Shown here: in pieces, positions 49,834-58,149 of the stretch
Numbering within the stretch: the first letter of the stretch is position 1
How the letters are laid out: every line of letters starts with the position of its first letter
DNA from: Tepidicaulis sp002389665
GTDB taxonomy: Bacteria; Pseudomonadota; Alphaproteobacteria; Parvibaculales; Parvibaculaceae
Length of the DNA: 64,000 nt
Direction of reading: 5' to 3'
Assembly: GCF_965222285.1 (NCBI RefSeq)
Contig: NZ_OZ244942.1
Coordinates: 3,038,001 to 3,102,000, forward strand
The notes under the pieces: model-generated
The model's input: only the letters and a program-made list of their open reading frames with translations
Database searches by the model: none
What the model was told of the DNA's origin: nothing
Program-made: the position numbers and the translations under genes

Positions 49834-50721
49834 TTACTCTCCTTTTTCAAGACAGCCGGCAAGGCGCACGGGATCGGCATGTCCGCCGATCAGCTGCACC
49901 CCGTCGATGCCGTCCCGGTTATAGAGAGTTTCAAGGCGCCCGTCCCCGGCACTGATGAAACCGGTGAGACCAATCAACGCAAAATATTGCCCGTTTTGTT
50001 CTGTGCGCAGATAGACGCTGCCCGTCAGGCCCGCTTCTTCGAGCAAGGTTTCCACCGCGCCCGCACTCACCGCTTCGGAAAAGCTCAACACGGCGAGGCT
50101 CGTATCGGCGCCCGTTTCCTCGAAATCGGCCTGCGCCACCGCATAGGCTTCCGGCATCATGCCGGGCTCGGTGAGGAACGGCAGGCAGGCAACGACGCGC
50201 ACCGGCGCCGTGTCGCCCCGCCCCAGCATCGCCCACCAAGCATCGCTGCCCGGCTCGGGCGCGGGCAGAATGCCGATCACCGAACGCTCTTTGGAGACCC
50301 GGCGCAAAACGTCCATCGCCTCCTCGCGCAGGTTCATCGGCGTGAAAGAACCGTAATAGCCGCGCGCCAGATCCCAGAGGCGCAGCGGATCGCTGCCGCC
50401 GAAAACTTCCACCCGGAGCGGACCCTGCAGGCGGATTTTCGCCGACATGATTTCCCGCCAAAGCCGGAAGACGACGGCCAGCGGCAACGGGCCTTCATGG
50501 CGCGCGGCAAGGGCGCGCAGCACTTCCGCTTCCCGGCCCGGCCGGAAGGCGATGAAACTGCCCTCGCCCGCATCACTCGCGGCTTGCGCCTTGGCTTCGG
50601 CCACCTGCCGCACGAGCTCGGTGCGCTCCATCAGCAAGTCGTGCATCTGCGCGTCGATCGCATCGATCTCGCGGCGCACATCGCTGAGCGGTTTGACCTC
50701 GCCTCTATCCTGATCCGCCAT
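49834..50721 (-). CDS. AroQ-type chorismate mutase with C-terminal extension
   Basis: 295 residues. N-terminal AroQ domain (about 10-95): SDVRREIDAIDAQMHDLLME, RTELVRQVAEAK, FRPGREAEVLRALAARHEGP, AVVFRLWREIMSA; the arginine/lysine/glutamate active-site pattern is present. After residue 100 an alpha/beta region (VEVFGGSDPLRLWDLARGYY,GSF...) resembles the prephenate dehydratase fold but lacks the TRF motif of active dehydratases, and no ACT domain is clear. A regulatory role for the tail is possible. First gene of the aroQ-hisC-tyrC operon. Confidence 0.85.
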   Translation of the reverse strand: MADQDRGEVKPLSDVRREIDAIDAQMHDLLMERTELVRQVAEAKAQAASDAGEGSFIAFRPGREAEVLRALAARHEGPLPLAVVFRLWREIMSAKIRLQGPLRVEVFGGSDPLRLWDLARGYYGSFTPMNLREEAMDVLRRVSKERSVIGILPAPEPGSDAWWAMLGRGDTAPVRVVACLPFLTEPGMMPEAYAVAQADFEETGADTSLAVLSFSEAVSAGAVETLLEEAGLTGSVYLRTEQNGQYFALIGLTGFISAGDGRLETLYNRDGIDGVQLIGGHADPVRLAGCLEKGE

Positions 50722-50886
50722 GCCTGCTTCCCGCCTTGCGGGCCTTCCTCAGGGCGCTTGCGCGGGGTTTTTCGCCCCCTGCGGCCCTTGTCCCAGCCTC
50801 TGCAAAATGAGCGGTATTCATAAGGACGAACACGGCTAAAATCAAAGAAAACATTGACATTTCAGCCACCCCTGCCCCATCTAACG

Positions 50887-50975
50887 AGCTTATTCAAGCT
50901 GCCCTTTGCCTGCCGGTCAAAAGTCGCAGGCCGGGCAAGACGGCCCGGAAATCCGGGGCCGGACCTGAATTCAGG
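50887..50975 (+). other. Structured leader of metX (candidate cis-regulatory RNA)
   Basis: Between a TTGACA (50854-50859) and metX, the transcript could form AGCTT-ATTC-AAGCT (50887-50900), GCCTGC/GCAGGC (50908-50931), CCGGGC/GCCCGG (50931-50948) and CCTGAATTCAGG (50964-50975). Some of these stems share bases and would compete, which suits attenuation or switching, but G+C-rich DNA pairs by chance. Does not match SAM-II as I remember it. Confidence 0.3.
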
Positions 50976-51000
50976 CAAAAAGCAGAGCTGAGAACCGCCC

Positions 51001-52191
51001 ATGTCCGCAGCCGCGGGAGCACATACCGGCGCCACGCCGCAAGAACCGCCCCTTGAAGCGCCCGAAGCGCGCCTCGAGACGGTGACGTTCGGCCCGGACA
51101 AACCGCTCCGGCTGGATTCGGGTGAGAATCTGAGCCCGGTAACGCTGGCCTATAACACCTATGGCGAGCTCAATGCCGACAAGTCCAACGCCATTCTGAT
51201 CTGCCACGCGCTGACCGGCGACCAGCATGTCGCCAATCCTCATCCGCAAACCGGCAAACCGGGCTGGTGGCTGCGCATGGTCGGGCCAGGCCGGCCCATC
51301 GACACGGACCGCTATTTCGTCATCTGCCCGAACGTGATCGGCGGCTGCCTCGGCTCCTCCGGCCCGGCCAGTATCGACCCGGCAACCGGTAAGCCCTACG
51401 GGCTTTCCTTCCCGGTCATCACCATTGCCGACATGGTGCGCGCGCAGGCCATGCTGCTCGACCATCTGGGCATCGAGACGCTATTCTGCGCCATTGGAGG
51501 CTCCATGGGCGGCATGCAGGTGCTCGAATGGGCAAGCGCCTATCCCGAACGCGTCTTCAGCGCCATTCCACTGGCAACGGCGGCGCGCCATTCGGCCCAG
51601 AACATCGCCTTTCACGAGGTGGGACGGCAGGCCATCATGGCCGACCCCGATTGGCATGGCGGCAATTACCACGATCATGACACGCGCCCGCGCAAGGGGC
51701 TTTCCGTTGCGCGCATGGCCGCGCATATCACCTACCTTTCCGAGGGCGCGCTCTTCCGCAAATTCGACCGCAATCTGCAGGACCGCGACACGCTGACCTA
51801 TGATTTCGGCGCGCCGGATTTTCAGATCGAAAGCTATCTGCGCCATCAGGGCCTGACTTTCGTCGACCGTTTCGATGCGAACTCCTATCTCTACATCACC
51901 CGGGCGATGGATTATTTCGATCTCGCCGCGCCCCATGGCGGCGTGCTCGCCAACGCCTTCAAGGGAACGAAGACACGTTTCTGCGTCGTTTCCTTTACGA
52001 GCGACTGGCACTATCCGACCGTCTATAACAAACAGATCGTGCATGCGCTCATCGCCGCGGGCGCCAATGTCAGCTTCGTTGAAATCGAAAGCGACAAGGG
52101 CCATGACGCCTTCCTTCTGGACGAGCCGGTGATGAACGAAACATTGTCCGGCTTCATCGCTTCTGCGGCGCGTCAGCGCGGCCTGGCCTGA
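51001..52191 (+). CDS. metX: Homoserine O-acetyltransferase
   Basis: 396-residue alpha/beta-hydrolase-fold acetyltransferase of the first committed methionine step. Marks: CHALTGDQHVANPH, VIGGCLGSSGPASIDP, catalytic Ser168 in IGGSMGGMQVLEWA, FASDW-like VVSFTSDWHYPTVYNKQIVH (acid), and His in ESDKGHDAFLLDEP. N-terminal 25 residues are proline/alanine-rich and variable. Some MetX-like proteins use succinyl-CoA; the substrate cannot be set by eye. The next gene metW lies 19 bp behind it, the common metXW pair. Confidence 0.93.
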   Translation: MSAAAGAHTGATPQEPPLEAPEARLETVTFGPDKPLRLDSGENLSPVTLAYNTYGELNADKSNAILICHALTGDQHVANPHPQTGKPGWWLRMVGPGRPIDTDRYFVICPNVIGGCLGSSGPASIDPATGKPYGLSFPVITIADMVRAQAMLLDHLGIETLFCAIGGSMGGMQVLEWASAYPERVFSAIPLATAARHSAQNIAFHEVGRQAIMADPDWHGGNYHDHDTRPRKGLSVARMAAHITYLSEGALFRKFDRNLQDRDTLTYDFGAPDFQIESYLRHQGLTFVDRFDANSYLYITRAMDYFDLAAPHGGVLANAFKGTKTRFCVVSFTSDWHYPTVYNKQIVHALIAAGANVSFVEIESDKGHDAFLLDEPVMNETLSGFIASAARQRGLA

Positions 52192-52210
52192 AGGTAAAGG
52201 GAAGCAGGCC

Positions 52211-52831
52211 ATGGCGTTGGACACGAGCAATCAACCCCGTATCGACCTTATCGCCGTCGCCGACCTGGTGCGCGAGGGCGCGCGCGTGCTCGATGTAGGC
52301 TGCGGGGAAGGCGAGCTTCTGGAGCTTTTGCGCGAGCGCAAGAACGTGGATGGGCGCGGCGTGGAACTGAGCCAGGCGGGCGTTAATGCCTGCGTCGCGC
52401 GCGGCCTTTCTGTCGTGCAAGGGGACGCGGACCGCGATCTTGGGGATTACCCCGACGACAGTTTCGATTACGTCATTCTCAGCCAGACCATTCAGGCAAC
52501 GCGCAACCCGCGTGAAGTGCTGGGACAGATGAAACGGATCGGGCGGCGGGTCGTCGTCTCCTTCCCGAATTTCGGCCATTGGAAAATCCGCTTGCAGCTT
52601 CTTCTCTCAGGCCGCATGCCGGTCACCCGCACGCTGGCGGATGAATGGTACGACACGCCCAATATTCACCTTTGCACGGTGCGCGACTTTCTCGATCTCT
52701 GCGAGGCGGAGAACCTTGCCATCGAAAAGGCGCTGATGCTGGCAGGCGACACGAGCTGGACCGAGCATAATCCCGGCACCCGCGCCAATTTGCGCGCCGA
52801 GCAAGCGGTCTTCCTGCTTTACCGGAAATAA
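52211..52831 (+). CDS. metW: Methionine biosynthesis protein MetW
   Basis: 206-residue class I methyltransferase-fold protein that supports MetX activity. SAM-binding motif LVREGARVLDVGCGEGELLE, GRGVELSQAGVNACVARGLS, then DYVILSQTIQATRNP and VVVSFPNFGHWKIR, the latter two typical of MetW. Same strand as metX, 19 bp downstream. Convergent with the PII gene. Confidence 0.93.
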   Translation: MALDTSNQPRIDLIAVADLVREGARVLDVGCGEGELLELLRERKNVDGRGVELSQAGVNACVARGLSVVQGDADRDLGDYPDDSFDYVILSQTIQATRNPREVLGQMKRIGRRVVVSFPNFGHWKIRLQLLLSGRMPVTRTLADEWYDTPNIHLCTVRDFLDLCEAENLAIEKALMLAGDTSWTEHNPGTRANLRAEQAVFLLYRK

Positions 52832-52839
52832 GAAGCGCC

Positions 52840-53184
52840 TTACGTCACCACGGCTTCGGCATCACGCTCGCCCGTGCGGATACGCACGGCCTGCTCCAGA
52901 TCGAGCACGAAAATCTTGCCGTCGCCGATCTTGCCGGTTTTCGCCGCCTTGCCGATCGTTTCCACCACCTTGTCGGCGATGTCATCGCCCACAGCGATGT
53001 CGAAGCGGACTTTCGGCACCAGCGTGACCTGATATTCCGCGCCGCGGTAAATCTCGGTCTGACCTTTCTGCCGCCCATGACCTTTGACTTCCGTCACCGT
53101 CATGCCCGACACGCCGATGGCGCTCAGTGCATCCATCACGGCATTCGTCATGGCAGGTTTCACGATGGCCACTACAAGTTTCAT
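52840..53184 (-). CDS. PII-family nitrogen regulatory protein
   Basis: 114-residue PII signal protein. KLVVAIVKPAMTNAVMDAL, SGMTVTEVKGHGRQKGQTEI, the uridylylation-site Tyr51 in YRGAEY, and the second signature TGKIGDGKIFVLDLEQAVRI. It is diverged from canonical GlnB (N-terminal MKLVVAIVKPA rather than MKKIEAIIKPF). No amtB or glnA accompanies it. Start at 53184 follows GGAGACC. Could sense 2-oxoglutarate and ATP/ADP as others do. Confidence 0.9.
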   Translation of the reverse strand: MKLVVAIVKPAMTNAVMDALSAIGVSGMTVTEVKGHGRQKGQTEIYRGAEYQVTLVPKVRFDIAVGDDIADKVVETIGKAAKTGKIGDGKIFVLDLEQAVRIRTGERDAEAVVT

Positions 53185-53211
53185 GTCGGTCTCCTGCGTC
53201 TTTTTCAAACG

Positions 53212-53964
53212 TCAATCATTGGACGAAGCGGATGCGCGCGGCACCGCCACGGGCCGCAAGCCCGGCAATACGGCCCGCGCGGATGCGCGGCGTACCGGCA
53301 CCGGTGTGCCTGCATAAAACTGTTTGGCCGCTTCCACAAGCATGACCCCGGCAAGGCGCTGGCCGAAGACCCGCCCGCCCCGCTCGAAAGCCGAGGACCA
53401 ACGCAAAAGCGGGCGCCAATCGAAAGGCAAAAAGAACAGCGCCGTCGACCAGTCGGTCGGGCTGAACATCGCATCGCGCAGGAGCCGGATAAGCTGGCCT
53501 CGGGTAAACGGGCGCCCATGGCCGAACGGCGTCGTCTCCCGCCGCGCCCAGATGCCCCGCCGGTTCGGCACGACGATAAGCAGCCGCCCGCCGGGTTTGA
53601 GCACCCGCCAGGCCTGGCGCAGCATGGTGCCGAGCGGCTCGGAACTTTCCACCGTGTGAACAAGCAGCAGCCGGTCGATACTGTCATCGGGCAGCGGCCA
53701 ATCGGTCTCTTCGACCAGCGCGGTGCGGCTGGGCCCTTCCTTCGGCCAATAGATTACCCCTTGCTGGGCGGGCATCAGCCCGAGCACGCGCTCGGCTTCA
53801 TCCAGAAAGAGCCGCAGATAAGGCGTGGCATAGCCGAAGCCCGCCACATCCATGCCATGCAAATCCGGCCAGATTTCACGGATGCGCCGCCCCAAATGAC
53901 GGCGGGTCATCCGCCCGAGGGGGCGGGCATAAAAATCCCTGAGATCGGCCACATCCATATGCAT
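53212..53964 (-). CDS. Class I SAM-dependent methyltransferase
   Basis: 250 residues, opening MHMDVADLRDFYARPLGRMT. Partial methyltransferase fold: DVAGFGYATPYLRLFLDEAE (glycine motif altered), LPDDSIDRLLLVHTVESSEP, WRVLKPGGRLLIVVPNRRGI and AMFSPTDWSTALFF. Methyltransf_11-like. The start could be 53964 or 53958 (MDVADL); no good ribosome binding site. Commonly found divergent from gloB, as here. Substrate unknown. Confidence 0.8.
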   Translation of the reverse strand: MHMDVADLRDFYARPLGRMTRRHLGRRIREIWPDLHGMDVAGFGYATPYLRLFLDEAERVLGLMPAQQGVIYWPKEGPSRTALVEETDWPLPDDSIDRLLLVHTVESSEPLGTMLRQAWRVLKPGGRLLIVVPNRRGIWARRETTPFGHGRPFTRGQLIRLLRDAMFSPTDWSTALFFLPFDWRPLLRWSSAFERGGRVFGQRLAGVMLVEAAKQFYAGTPVPVRRASARAVLPGLRPVAVPRASASSND

Positions 53965-54109
53965 GGGCGAAAGCCTAGCAGAAACGGCGAAAAGGCGGAG
54001 GGGCTTTCTGCGTCCCGTCTTCCTTATTTCACGGCGGACGCGCCGGTTCAAATCCCGCCCCCAACGCGCTAGGCTGCCCGGAGCAAACATTCAGCCAGTG
54101 GTGGTCCTC

Positions 54110-54880
54110 ATGTCCAAGCTTATCGTTCACCAGTTCCCGTGCCTCTCCGATAATTACGGCTACCTGCTGCACGACCCGGAGACGGGCGCGACCGCCGCCA
54201 TCGACACGCCGGAAGTCGCTCCGATCCTGAAAGCACTGGAAGAGAAGGGCTGGACGCTCACCCATATCCTCAACACCCATCACCATTTCGATCATGCGGG
54301 CGGCAATCTGGAACTGAAAGAAAAGACCGGCTGCACGATCATCGGCCCGAAGGGCGAAGCGCAGCGCATTCCCGGCATCGACACCGCGCTGGGCGACGGG
54401 GACACCTGCCCCTTCGGCAGCCGCGAGGCTAAGGTGCTGGAAGTGGGCGGGCACACGCTCGGCCATATCGCTTATTATTTTCCGCAAGACGGCATTGCCT
54501 TTGTGGGCGACGCGCTCTTCGCGCTGGGCTGCGGGCGCATCTTCGAGGGCACGGCGGAGCAGATGTGGACGTCGCTGCAAAAGCTGATGGGTCTGCCGGA
54601 TGAGACGGTGGTGTACTGCGCCCATGAATATACGCAGGCCAATGCCCGCTTTGCCGCAACCATCGAGCCTGCGAACAAAGCCCTGCAGGAGCGTATCCGC
54701 GAGATCGACGCGAAACGCGCGGAAGGCAAACCCACCGTGCCGACCACCATCGGCCTTGAAAAAGCGACCAACCCGTTTTTGCGGCCGATGAGCGAGGATG
54801 TGCAGAAAACACTGAACCTTGTCGGCGCGCCGCTAGTCGATGTCTTCGCCGAAACCCGCGCCCGCAAGGACAGTTTCTAA
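54110..54880 (+). CDS. gloB: Hydroxyacylglutathione hydrolase (glyoxalase II)
   Basis: 256 residues; hydrolyses S-lactoylglutathione. Zinc motif THHHFDHAGG (His57, His59, Asp61, His62), then HTLGHIAYYF, GDALFALGCGRIFEGTAEQM and CAHEYTQANARFA, all classical GloB. C-terminal TIGLEKATNPFLRP is the glutathione-binding part. ATG at 54110 is the start consistent with the family; the frame is open upstream without family similarity. Confidence 0.95.
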   Translation: MSKLIVHQFPCLSDNYGYLLHDPETGATAAIDTPEVAPILKALEEKGWTLTHILNTHHHFDHAGGNLELKEKTGCTIIGPKGEAQRIPGIDTALGDGDTCPFGSREAKVLEVGGHTLGHIAYYFPQDGIAFVGDALFALGCGRIFEGTAEQMWTSLQKLMGLPDETVVYCAHEYTQANARFAATIEPANKALQERIREIDAKRAEGKPTVPTTIGLEKATNPFLRPMSEDVQKTLNLVGAPLVDVFAETRARKDSF

Positions 54881-54917
54881 GCGAGCAGGAGAAATAAGCG
54901 GCTGAGAAGGGGAACTC

Positions 54918-55346
54918 ATGCTGTCATCGGAAGAAATCATCCTGCTGCTCGGCCTCGAGCCGCATCCGGAAGGCGGGCACTTCAAGGAAGTCTTCCGCGA
55001 TGAGGGAGATGCCGGCGCGCGGGCCCATTCCACCGCGATTTATTATCTCCTGCGCAAAGGCGAGCGCTCCCATTGGCATAAGGTGGACGCTACCGAAATC
55101 TGGCACTGGTATGCAGGCGCCCCGCTCCGACTTTGCGTTGCCAAGGAGGAGGCGAAACCTGCCTCTGAATTCCTGCTCGGCAACGACCTTGTCCATGGCG
55201 AACGCCCGCAGCATGTGGTGCCCGCTCACGCCTGGCAGGCGGCGGAAAGCTGCGGCGAGTGGACGCTGGTCGGCTGCACCGTCGCGCCCGGTTTCGACTT
55301 TGCCGGCTTCGAGCTTGCCGCCAAAGACTGGGCGCCGGGCCAATGA
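54918..55346 (+). CDS. Cupin-fold DUF985 protein
   Basis: 142 residues: LGLEPHPEGGHFKEVFRDEG, STAIYYLLRKGERSHWHKVD, ATEIWHWYAGAPLRLCV, and the C-terminal VAPGFDFAGFELA. Matches the DUF985/cupin_5 family (PF06172), small RmlC-fold proteins. Metal-binding histidines (SHWHKVDATEIWHWY) suggest an enzyme of unknown substrate. Its stop overlaps the next start as ATGA. Confidence 0.86.
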   Translation: MLSSEEIILLLGLEPHPEGGHFKEVFRDEGDAGARAHSTAIYYLLRKGERSHWHKVDATEIWHWYAGAPLRLCVAKEEAKPASEFLLGNDLVHGERPQHVVPAHAWQAAESCGEWTLVGCTVAPGFDFAGFELAAKDWAPGQ

Positions 55347-56182
55347 ACCGCGCCATCACCGCGCTTCTGGCCGCCTTTGGCGCCGCGCTTTTGGCGAGCC
55401 TGCCCGCTTATGCGCAAACACCCTGTCCCGGCGCGGGCGCGCAGAATGTGCTCGGCCCCGCCCGTATTATCGAAGTGGACACGCAAGGCGGCGGCGCTTA
55501 CGGCACGCTGCAATATGCCCGCAGCCTCGATCTCGGTGAGAAGGAAATTCTCTTCACCTTCGATGACGGGCCGGACCCGGAGGTCACGCCGCAAATTCTC
55601 GACACGCTGGACCGGCACTGCCTCAAGGCAACGTTCTTCTTCACCGGCCTGCGCGCCGAGCGCTATCCGGAACTCGTGCGCGAGGCCTGGCGGCGCGGCC
55701 ACACGATCGCAACCCACACCTATTCCCACCCCAACAATCTGCGCCGCTTCGCCCCATCTTATGCGCGCGCTCAGATCACCCGCGGCCAGGAGGCGATTGC
55801 CGCCGCCCTGCAAGGAGCCGAAGACACGAAAGAGGCAGAGCTCGCCCCCTTCTTCCGCTTTCCGGGCCTGAATGACAGCGCGCGGTTAAAGTCCTGGCTT
55901 GCGGCGCAAGACATCGCGGTCTTTTCCTGCGATTTCGGCAGTGACGATTGGCGGCGGATTTCCGCCTGGAGCGTTTATAAGCGCACCATGCGCAACGCCT
56001 CATACGTTGGCCGGGGCATCGTCATCATGCATGACACCAAAGCGCGCACGGCCACGGCCCTGCCGATGATCCTGGACGAGCTTGTAAAACGCGGTTTCAC
56101 CGCCGCTCATATGCGCCCGAAAAAGAGCTCCGAAACTTTGGCCGGACTGCCGGAGGGGACGCTGCGCCCCGAGCAGCCCTAA
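55343..56182 (+). CDS. Exported polysaccharide deacetylase (NodB domain)
   Basis: 279 residues: signal peptide MNRAITALLAAFGAALLASL ending near AYA; NodB domain with the metal-binding Asp in LFTFDDGPDPEVTPQILDTL (Asp74, Asp75), FFFTG, and ATHTYSHPN (metal His), later FRFPGLNDSAR and GIVIMHDTKARTA. Removes acetyl groups from a cell-surface polysaccharide or peptidoglycan. Translational overlap with the cupin gene. Confidence 0.9.
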   Translation: MNRAITALLAAFGAALLASLPAYAQTPCPGAGAQNVLGPARIIEVDTQGGGAYGTLQYARSLDLGEKEILFTFDDGPDPEVTPQILDTLDRHCLKATFFFTGLRAERYPELVREAWRRGHTIATHTYSHPNNLRRFAPSYARAQITRGQEAIAAALQGAEDTKEAELAPFFRFPGLNDSARLKSWLAAQDIAVFSCDFGSDDWRRISAWSVYKRTMRNASYVGRGIVIMHDTKARTATALPMILDELVKRGFTAAHMRPKKSSETLAGLPEGTLRPEQP

Positions 56183-56220
56183 TTCTTGCGGCGGAAACAG
56201 CGATTGACTAACGTTTGCCC

Positions 56221-56865
56221 ATGAAAAAAGAACGCCGCAGCATGAGTGACGTGAGCCGCCGCAAGGCACTGCAATGGGGTACCGCCGCTGCCGCGAGCGC
56301 GCTTGTCATGCCCGCCCTTGTGCACGCCGATGCGCCTTACAAGCGCACCCTGAAAATGCAGAGCCTCAATTCCGGCGAAAAGCTCACCATCACCTATTGG
56401 GCGGACGGCGCTTACCTCAAAGATGCCCTGCCCCGCATCAACTGGTTCATGCGCGATCTGCGCGCCCATGAAAGTTTTGAGATGGACGTGCGCCTGCTCG
56501 ATCTTCTGTGGGAGATCGACCGGCACACGCGCTCGCGCAACCCGCTTTACACGATGTCGGGCTACCGCTCGCCGGAAACCAACGCCATGCTGGCGGCCAC
56601 GAGCGAAGGCGTCGATGAAGCAAGTTTCCATATGCGCGGCATGGCGATGGACCTGACGCAGGATTTCCGCGATCCCGAAGCGCTTTTTCTCGTAGCGAAA
56701 AAATTGGGGCGCGGCGGCGCGGGCTTTTATCCCACCAAACGCCCCTTCGTGCATGTGGATGTCGGCCCGAAAGACCTTTGGCGCTGGCCGGAAAAACCGC
56801 GGGAGGGGCGCGCCGCGGACTTTGACCGCAGCGATGCGGAAACGGCAGCCAAGGCAAAAGGCTAA
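56221..56865 (+). CDS. DUF882 (YcbK-like) exported M15-type protein
   Basis: 214 residues. Twin-arginine-like signal (SRRKALQWGTAAAASALVMP, RR at 13-14) predicts Tat export. The DUF882/peptidase M15 fold has the zinc residues in MSGYRSPETNAML, SFHMRGMAMDL and PFVHVDVG (His, Asp, His). YcbK-like proteins process or remodel murein. An alternative start at 56242 would shorten the N-region by 7 residues. Neighbour of the deacetylase, suggesting an envelope role. Confidence 0.86.
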   Translation: MKKERRSMSDVSRRKALQWGTAAAASALVMPALVHADAPYKRTLKMQSLNSGEKLTITYWADGAYLKDALPRINWFMRDLRAHESFEMDVRLLDLLWEIDRHTRSRNPLYTMSGYRSPETNAMLAATSEGVDEASFHMRGMAMDLTQDFRDPEALFLVAKKLGRGGAGFYPTKRPFVHVDVGPKDLWRWPEKPREGRAADFDRSDAETAAKAKG

Positions 56866-57009
56866 TTTCCTCACGGACTTATCATCTTGCAACGCACAAA
56901 AAGCTTGCGCATTGCAACAGGCCCTTGCGACAATTCGCCAAACCTAGAGAAACATGAAGACTAAAACGGAGCTGCAATGCAGCTACCGGCAAGGTGAACT
57001 GGGGGTCAG

Positions 57010-57669
57010 GTGGCACAGCAGGACGATACGGACAAAGACGTCATCAAAATCAAGAAATACGCGAACCGCCGTCTCTACAACACGGCGACGAGTTCCTATG
57101 TGACGCTCGAGGATCTGGCACAGATGGTGCGCGACGGTGAGGAATTCATCGTGCATGACGCCAAGACCGGCGACGACATTACCCGCTCCGTCCTTACACA
57201 GATCATTTTCGAGCTGGAGGCGAAAGGCCAGAACCTTCTGCCCATCAAGTTCCTCCGGCATCTGATTACGCTTTACGGCGACAGCCTGCAGAGCTTCGTT
57301 CCCTCTTATCTCGATATGTCGATGGATACGTTCTCGCGCGAGCAGGACCGTATGCGCGAGCGCTTCACCGATGCCTTTGGCGGGCCGGAGCGCATGAACC
57401 AGTGGGAAGAACAGATCCGCCGCAACATGTCGCTTTTCGAAGACACATTCATGCGCATGTTCGCCCCCTTTGCCGGGGCCGGGCGCAGCAGCGGCGGCGA
57501 TTATAGGAGCGAGTACCGGCCCGCGCCGCGACAAGCCGCGGAGACGGCCCCGCCGCCAGAGACGGCAAAACCGGAAAAAACCGGCGAGGAAAAAGCCGAA
57601 CTCGATGAGCTCAAGAAGCAGATGGCGGAAATGCAGTCCATGCTGAAGAAGCTCGCCGAGAAGGACTGA
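57010..57669 (+). CDS. phaR: Polyhydroxyalkanoate synthesis repressor PhaR
   Basis: 219 residues. DNA-binding PHB/PHA accumulation domain near the N-terminus: IKIKKYANRRLYNTATSSYV, LEDLAQMVRDGEEFIVHDAK, TGDDITRSVLTQIIFE; the second part (LPIKFLRHLITLYGDSLQSF, VPSYLDMSMD) completes the family. C-terminal low-complexity, coiled-coil-like tail (ELDELKKQMAEMQSMLKKLA). Represses phasin and phaC-type genes until polymer binds it. Start GTG at 57010. Confidence 0.93.
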   Translation: MAQQDDTDKDVIKIKKYANRRLYNTATSSYVTLEDLAQMVRDGEEFIVHDAKTGDDITRSVLTQIIFELEAKGQNLLPIKFLRHLITLYGDSLQSFVPSYLDMSMDTFSREQDRMRERFTDAFGGPERMNQWEEQIRRNMSLFEDTFMRMFAPFAGAGRSSGGDYRSEYRPAPRQAAETAPPPETAKPEKTGEEKAELDELKKQMAEMQSMLKKLAEKD

Positions 57670-57778
57670 CCCGCCCAAAGCGTTTCATTTCGGCACAGAA
57701 CGATCCACAGCATTAAGATTTAGACCCGCCAACCCTCAAAATTCAGCGATTTTGTATTAAAGCTGAACGGAAAATCTG

Positions 57779-57794
57779 GCCGCACTCTTGCGGC
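57779..57794 (+). other. Hairpin in the leader of the small basic protein gene
   Basis: GCCGCA/TGCGGC with a CTCT loop lies just before the ATG at 57804 and could mask translation initiation. Six-bp perfect stem, no T-run, so not a terminator. Confidence 0.3.
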
Positions 57795-57803
57795 TGGATT
57801 ACC

Positions 57804-58133
57804 ATGACGAGGGTAACGCACATAACGCAGAGCGCCTTTCCCGCCTTACCGGCGCGGAGACGTGAGGCGCGCGCAACAGGACGTGCTGAGGATAAGCCGG
57901 TGGAGATTCTTGCACCACGCCGCCCGGCCAGCCGAGGAAGAAACGCCCCGCTCGCACAGCGCCGGGCGAACCGTCCTTCCGCGCCCTTTCTTGCCCAATA
58001 TGTCGATCAGCACTCGCCCCGCCCGCTCAGCCAGGAAGAGGCGGCCCGCAAACAGGCAAATGCCGGCAGTGCTTATCGCAGCGCCGAAGAGCTCTCGCCC
58101 TATCCCGTCAGCATTCGCCTGAAAGACCTTTAA
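57804..58133 (+). CDS. Small basic protein, unknown
   Basis: 109 residues, rich in Arg and Ala, no membrane segment. The block APFLAQYVDQ and the downstream SAYRSAEELSPYP resemble short conserved alphaproteobacterial proteins of no known function. No informative domain; transcription is separate from phaR, with a 134-bp gap. Confidence 0.55.
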   Translation: MTRVTHITQSAFPALPARRREARATGRAEDKPVEILAPRRPASRGRNAPLAQRRANRPSAPFLAQYVDQHSPRPLSQEEAARKQANAGSAYRSAEELSPYPVSIRLKDL

Positions 58134-58149
58134 TTTCCCGGGAACCGGC

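Noticed and set aside
50790..51000. SAM-II riboswitch upstream of metX
   Set aside because: Looked for the conserved pseudoknot core (TGATTTAA...GCAAGCGCG...GCTAAAA type); only an isolated CGGCTAAAATC at about 50833 resembles it and the other elements are absent. Reported instead as an unassigned structured leader.
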